20,179 nt of DNA from Planctomycetota bacterium (GTDB lineage Bacteria > Planctomycetota > PUPC01 > JACPCR01), in the NCBI GenBank assembly GCA_030740295.1, contig JASLXP010000940.1:1-20179 (forward strand). The letters are read 5' to 3'. The position numbers and the translations under genes are program-made. This document shows positions 15,884 to 20,179 of this stretch, one piece after another. Position 1 is the first letter of the stretch. The number at the start of each line of letters is the position of its first letter. Below the pieces are notes generated by a model that saw nothing but the letters and a program-made list of their open reading frames with translations, searched no databases and was not told where the DNA came from.

Positions 15884-16108
15884 GTGCCAGATCATCCCAA
15901 TAAACACATACGTGAAGCGATCCGGTACGCAGAAGAAAATGGGTGGACAGTTACAGAAGCCGGTGCTCGCGCCCACATATGGGGAGTGGTCTGGTGTCCG
16001 GAACGAAGCCGCGAGGGTTGCCAGATCCGGATTATGTCTACTCCTCGTAATCCGGAGAGTCATGCCCGAGACATCCGCCGGGGTGTTGACCGATGTCCCC
16101 ATTCGTGA
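15884..16108 (+). CDS. Small HicA-like protein, putative toxin/RNA-binding half of a pair
   Basis: A 74-aa protein from GTG 15884, chosen because AGGA at 15872-15875 lies 8 nt upstream and because MPDHPNKHIREAIRYAEE begins exactly where the protein becomes protein-like. It has a helix (HIREAIRYAEENGW, 8-21), then TVTEAGARAHIWGVVWC (22-38), CQIRIMSTPRNPESHA (46-61) and a last helix DIRRGVDRC. The order helix-strand-G-x-x-H-strand-strand-helix is that of the dsRBD-like HicA mRNA-interferase fold, with H31 where HicA has its catalytic His. Cys 38, 46 and 71 could bind metal. From memory, similar small unnamed proteins (HAWG...C, STP, HA..IRR motifs) occur next to partners like the following gene. 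The HicA relation is inferred. It stops at TGA, 59 nt before its partner. Confidence 0.7.
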   Translation: MPDHPNKHIREAIRYAEENGWTVTEAGARAHIWGVVWCPERSREGCQIRIMSTPRNPESHARDIRRGVDRCPHS

Positions 16109-16167
16109 TGGCAGGGACGCAAAATCGTTCGTCGTTGAGGAGCGCCCGTAACCACAGGATTCAAAAA

Positions 16168-16413
16168 ATGAGGGAACACCACTTTACACTGATCCTGACA
16201 ACCAATCCGGATGAAAAAGAAGCGGACATGCTGTACGGCATTCTTGATGATGGGACCCTGTCGACTATCGTAGGTGTTCCGCAGATTAGTTTTCATCGGG
16301 AAGCCCAATCGCTGGAACAAGCCATTCGGAGCGCCCTGGATGACGTGAGGGTCGCTGGCTTGGAGATAGAGCGTGTCGAGATGGAACCAGAGGCAGTAGT
16401 CCAGCCGGCGTAG
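16168..16413 (+). CDS. Small HicB-like partner protein, putative antitoxin
   Basis: An 81-aa protein from ATG 16168, with AGGA at 16156-16159 spaced 8 nt. It starts with a beta-strand-rich MREHHFTLILTTNPDE, then ADMLYGIL, then ISFHREAQSLEQAIRSALDDVRVAGLEIERVEME. The pattern strand, acidic variable part, strand, then a long helix with SLEQAI resembles the HicB partial-RNase-H domain (HicB: DTLEEAL). I recall longer relatives that add a C-terminal helix-turn-helix for autorepression; here the protein ends EAVVQPA-TAG without one, so it may be truncated or a naturally short form. It is co-directional with the 74-aa gene and converges on the large minus-strand gene after 92 bp. The antitoxin role is inferred from pairing and fold. 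Confidence 0.65.
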   Translation: MREHHFTLILTTNPDEKEADMLYGILDDGTLSTIVGVPQISFHREAQSLEQAIRSALDDVRVAGLEIERVEMEPEAVVQPA

Positions 16414-16505
16414 GTCGGCGCCGCCCGGTCACTGTTTCGTTTTCCTGTCTTGCAGCCGGAGATGATACGGCAGTTCCTTGGATACTCTCTTCGCAGATTG
16501 CCCAC

Positions 16506-19500
16506 TCATTTTTTCTTGGGCAGCTTCCAACGGTATTGTCCCATTCGGCCGAGGAAAGGCGGTACGGTGTCGCGGTAATAAATGATCTTGATCCTCCCTG
16601 CCTCCTGGAGAACTTTTCTCAGGTAACCGACATAATTCGGGCGGCCACTGGGAGGGAGGATCGGCTCGATGGGTCTGAACCGAGCGAGGTCACTGCGCAC
16701 GACCCGGTAGAGAAAAGCCCCGTGCAGCAAGCCCATCTGATAGACGGGGAGGCGTGGATTATCTTCCAGAAGCTCGAAGACATCCACGTTGACACGTTCA
16801 CGATGGAACTCGACTTCAACCGCCAACTGTCTGCCGGCCTCGAAGACGCGAGCGGGGGACAGGCCCCTCCCGGCATCCAGAGCTCCTCCGGTGAATCTCA
16901 GTTTTCCCACTCGTGCTGAATAAGCAGTCACTTCCTGAGATAAATCCTCCAGTTTCCTGACCAGGTTTTCCGTCTCGTAGATTGCCGTGTCCGCGTTCGT
17001 CTGGGCGGCTTTCAGTTTGGCAATGCTCGCGGCTGCGTTTTGCAGCTCGGCGGTGAGGTGTTCCCTGAAGGGCGAAGGTTGCGAGAGAGTGATCGTCTTC
17101 AGATAGCGTCCAATGGCCTGCTGCGTCTGGTCTATTAGTGTGCGATAAACGCCACTGGCGGAGCGATTTTCTTTGAGGGCCGACTGGGCCTTTCGCAGGA
17201 GAGCGACGGCGGAATGGAGACGGGTCAGCGAAGAAGAGAGCCAGGCCATGGTCGCTTCTTCGGAGTCGCCAATGGTCCGCCGGGCGACATCAGTCCTATC
17301 TTCGGCAACCGACAGCTCAGTGCACACCTCGACATAGGAGCGCGTCCTCTCGAACTCTTCTGCCAGGACGCGCTGGTAGTCATCAAGGTCCTGCGTCTCC
17401 TTCTTTTGAAACCGGCCAATGATGCTGCTCAGCTTGCCGTACGCGGTGCGCCGGTGTCTTCCAAGAGCTCTGAGATCAATCTCCACGTCCTCGAATATCT
17501 GCGGGACCAGTTGCCCTTCGCCCGGCGCCTCTGAGAGCCGGTGCAGAGTTATCGGTGGCCGGTCGCGAAACTCCCTCAATTTGAGGTAGAAGCTATCCAG
17601 CGTGCGCGCGGAATCCGCCGCGACCGGCAGAGCCATGAGCTCCAGGTAAAGTCGTTCCACGAGACAGCGTAAAACCTGTTTCTCGAGGGCGAGCCCCTCT
17701 TGAGCCTTGTCCTTTACATTGAGCACTCTGTTGGTGGCCTGAAACTTCGCCAGCAGGTAATTCGCTTCGTCAGCGATGGTGGCTGGCGCGACTTGCTCCG
17801 ATACAGCCGTGCGCAGTTGCCGCTCCAGGGTCGGGTATTCTGCCTTGCTCCGGCATACGGACTCCGGTCGGGCCAGGAATGCAAAGGGGGCAGAGGGCGT
17901 CTTGGTCAGACTCATGGCCTTTAAAGCTTCCTTCCTCTCGGTGGTCGCGCCCTTGTGACGCTCGTCCAATTCCACGAGCAACCACCTGGCGGCGAATTCC
18001 TTTTCGGTAGCGGAAATGTGTTCAAGACGATCCAGTACCATCAGCTCGGAGCAGACCAGTAGCTCGTCTTGAGCCTTTTCGTGTGCCTGGAATACCTGGG
18101 GCATTTGCTGCAGGAGCACTGGTGTGGGTGGCGGCTCAGGTTCTTTGGTCTTCCCTTTCTTGCCTTTTGTCTCCAGTTTCCGAACTATGGAAAGAAGGCT
18201 GCGCGACAACACATGATTTTTGACCAACGGCCAGAGCGGATGGTGGGGGTTGGCCCTCATCAGACGTGTGTTTCTGTCAATGAACTCCATGGCTTGTCGC
18301 CACCACTCGTGGAAGCGGTCGCCTTCAGCTTGAGACGCAATCAGGTTTGCCAACTGTTTCTCATACATCCCCACAAGGGCCTGGCGGGCCTCCTTCTGCC
18401 CTTTCAGGGCTTCCAGGATACCGCCCTGGCTGATTGAAAGAAGATGGCTCAATTTTTCCGACAGGAGCTTCAGCTTCGCCTTTGCAGCAACGGGTCTGAC
18501 CTTTGCGGGTTCTTTTTGAACATCCTCCGGACCTGCTTCCTGCGTGAAGAGATCGTCATCAAAAGCTCCGTCCACCGGGCCTTGCTGAGATTCCGATTCC
18601 TTGCTGCCGAGGATGGCTTTCCTGATTTCTGTGATCGCTTTGACCTCTTGCCTCAGCCGCGAGGAGTCCAGAGATCTGATTCGCGAGGCCACCTTCAGGA
18701 GTCTGGCCGCGGAACGCTCGAGGGTTGTGAAAACCAGTTCCAGTCTGGCCGAATCGACCGATGGTTTTTCAAGCAGGACCGAGACAGCATCGCGAAGCCC
18801 GAAGAAGCGCCACATGAGATTCTTGAGCTCCCGGTAGTCCAGTAGTGGGAGCAGGACATCATCGAGCAATTGCACCACTCTCTCATTGCGGAATTCGATG
18901 TCGTCTCCGATGACGGCTGGCAGCGTTGAGAGTGCCAATACTGAGTCAATTCTTCTCAAGTCCTCCTTGTCCCAGGATGAAGAGGTCAGAACATGCTCTC
19001 GGCCAAGAAGGTTGAAAAGTGAGGTGAAAGAAGTCTCCTCAGATATCCCGATTCCATTTGCCCTGGCTTCCTCGATGATCCTTCGGTATATGCCGCCGCT
19101 GATGAAGACGCTGGCCGACTCCGGCTTGTTGCCTTTCGATGTTGATTCAGAGGCCCTTTCGAGGGCTTTGGCGAGGAATCTCAGATTCCTGATCCGTATT
19201 TCTTCCCGCGCTCCCCGGCCGAAAGAAGTGATGTCAATGAGGACGCCCTGGGAAAAGCCGCTCTGCCCCGCGCTGTCCCTGGCGCGAAGCCGCAGCAGGA
19301 TTCGGTCACCGGGATAAACCTTCGCGGCCCTGAGATCGAAATGCCCCACATCCGTGAGCTTTCGATTCCGGTCGCGGAAGGGCAGCTTTACCTCTTCGGC
19401 CCCTTCCTTCTGGCCGGGCACCGGATTCACAATGTAGCTGACCGATATTTCAGAGATGCCATAATCGTCCTCCACATGGAAAGGAAGGGCCAAGCTGTCG

Positions 19501-20179
19501 GTCGCAGACGTATGACGCAGAACCTCTTCCGCCTTGATAAGCACGCTGGGAGGGTGGTCTTCGAGCAACTGAAACGAAACTGAAGAGGGATTCGCATTTT
19601 CAAAACCGCGCTGGTTCTTGATTCTTATTCGGAGGGTCATTTTATCGCGCAGAACGAATCGGTAGGCCCCCCTGTTGGTTTCTTCATCCCAAATCGGAAT
19701 CACCGGCTTTTCCAGGATGTCCGACAGGATGACCCTCTCCGCCGCCGCCTGATTGGTCTTGAAGACGAGCCTCACCTGTGTGCCCTTGAGGAAAAGAAAA
19801 GACTGTCCCTCGAAGATGATAGTGCGGCGCTCGAGGCGCGAATAAGGCGGAGGCGTGATGTGGAGCTTGATTTCAGTGACCTGTGGGATCGACACTACCT
19901 CGACCTCAGACCAGTCCGTCTGAGCGTCCCCATACCGAACGCGGTAGCGAAAGCCTCCGCGGACGTCGGACTGGGCGAAGATGTAACGTCCCTCACCGAT
20001 CCCTGTCAGCTCGCGTTTCTGCTCTGCCGGCGCATCGTCTCTCGTTCGTGACTCGAGGTGCATTTCGGGAGAGCCACCAAGCTCTCGCCCCATGAGCTCG
20101 AGCAGCTTCAGCCAAATCCGCGGCACATTTCCACGCGTCTTGACTTGCAGCACAAACTCCTGGCCTTCCCCGATTACTT
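16506..20179 (-). CDS. Very large DUF4175-like envelope protein, N-terminus beyond window
   Basis: The frame is open to the right window edge (..VIGEGQEFVLQVKTRGNVPRIWLK), so the GTG at 20153 is not the true start; at least 1,223 codons are visible. The N-terminal third contains Ig-like beta domains: a segment with ITPPPYSRLERRTI, a domain ending LLEDHPPSVLIKAEE, then LPFHVEDDYGISEISVSY, as in planctomycetal DUF4175-like proteins that usually have N-terminal membrane helices. The rest is charged and helical, with predicted coiled coils and an acidic Pro/Glu linker (around FDDDLFTQEAGPEDVQKEP), and ends LPKKK. I see no enzyme motif. In related genomes such genes sit near MoxR/DUF58/VWA clusters, which could lie outside to the right. 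The family name is from memory. Confidence 0.7.
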   Translation of the reverse strand, partial: VIGEGQEFVLQVKTRGNVPRIWLKLLELMGRELGGSPEMHLESRTRDDAPAEQKRELTGIGEGRYIFAQSDVRGGFRYRVRYGDAQTDWSEVEVVSIPQVTEIKLHITPPPYSRLERRTIIFEGQSFLFLKGTQVRLVFKTNQAAAERVILSDILEKPVIPIWDEETNRGAYRFVLRDKMTLRIRIKNQRGFENANPSSVSFQLLEDHPPSVLIKAEEVLRHTSATDSLALPFHVEDDYGISEISVSYIVNPVPGQKEGAEEVKLPFRDRNRKLTDVGHFDLRAAKVYPGDRILLRLRARDSAGQSGFSQGVLIDITSFGRGAREEIRIRNLRFLAKALERASESTSKGNKPESASVFISGGIYRRIIEEARANGIGISEETSFTSLFNLLGREHVLTSSSWDKEDLRRIDSVLALSTLPAVIGDDIEFRNERVVQLLDDVLLPLLDYRELKNLMWRFFGLRDAVSVLLEKPSVDSARLELVFTTLERSAARLLKVASRIRSLDSSRLRQEVKAITEIRKAILGSKESESQQGPVDGAFDDDLFTQEAGPEDVQKEPAKVRPVAAKAKLKLLSEKLSHLLSISQGGILEALKGQKEARQALVGMYEKQLANLIASQAEGDRFHEWWRQAMEFIDRNTRLMRANPHHPLWPLVKNHVLSRSLLSIVRKLETKGKKGKTKEPEPPPTPVLLQQMPQVFQAHEKAQDELLVCSELMVLDRLEHISATEKEFAARWLLVELDERHKGATTERKEALKAMSLTKTPSAPFAFLARPESVCRSKAEYPTLERQLRTAVSEQVAPATIADEANYLLAKFQATNRVLNVKDKAQEGLALEKQVLRCLVERLYLELMALPVAADSARTLDSFYLKLREFRDRPPITLHRLSEAPGEGQLVPQIFEDVEIDLRALGRHRRTAYGKLSSIIGRFQKKETQDLDDYQRVLAEEFERTRSYVEVCTELSVAEDRTDVARRTIGDSEEATMAWLSSSLTRLHSAVALLRKAQSALKENRSASGVYRTLIDQTQQAIGRYLKTITLSQPSPFREHLTAELQNAAASIAKLKAAQTNADTAIYETENLVRKLEDLSQEVTAYSARVGKLRFTGGALDAGRGLSPARVFEAGRQLAVEVEFHRERVNVDVFELLEDNPRLPVYQMGLLHGAFLYRVVRSDLARFRPIEPILPPSGRPNYVGYLRKVLQEAGRIKIIYYRDTVPPFLGRMGQYRWKLPKKK

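Noticed and set aside
15797..16102. Long N-terminal extension of the second toroid protein
   Set aside because: It is antisense to the 74-codon small gene, and a proper signal peptide begins at 15736 (or 15796).

Overview
The window looks like a bacterial chromosome segment, most probably from the PVC superphylum and perhaps Planctomycetota. That placement is inferred from gene content: a sialidase-like protein and a sulfatase, two phytanoyl-CoA-dioxygenase-family proteins, secreted squalene-cyclase-like toroid proteins, and a very large DUF4175-like envelope protein. No rRNA or other marker in the window tests it.

Left part (1-5800). The 3' part of a tyrosine recombinase gene runs head-on into a tRNA gene on the opposite strand. 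That tRNA folds as a selenocysteine tRNA: UCA anticodon, 8-bp acceptor stem, 6-bp D stem, long variable arm, encoded CCA. The genes for selenocysteine synthase (selA) and the selenocysteine-specific elongation factor (selB) lie further right on the same minus strand. A plus-strand secreted sialidase-like gene sits between selB and the tRNA. The gene junctions carry palindromic REP-like hairpins and a degenerate heptamer array.

Middle (5900-10000). The plus strand carries a type I sulfatase without a signal peptide, a soluble parvulin-type prolyl isomerase, and the C-terminal remnant of an alpha/beta hydrolase. The minus strand carries prfB (release factor 2). Its full-length protein requires the classical programmed +1 frameshift at an in-frame UGA, and I reconstructed that site base by base. 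The window therefore holds two separate ways of recoding UGA: selenocysteine insertion and RF2 autoregulation.

Right part (10000-20179). Minus-strand genes encode a secreted AMMECR1/HEAT/toroid protein broken by an apparent 2-bp slip in a CG run, two PhyH-type dioxygenases overlapping by 4 nt, a second secreted toroid protein, and a DUF4175-like giant protein cut by the window edge. Between the last two, on the plus strand, lie two tiny genes (74 and 81 codons). They look like a HicA-like/HicB-like toxin-antitoxin or RNA-binding pair, and they are the best candidate here for an under-described system.

No selenoprotein gene and no selD were found in the window. Most genes (10 of 15 reading frames with a visible stop) end in UGA, so UGA is an ordinary stop codon here despite the selenocysteine machinery.
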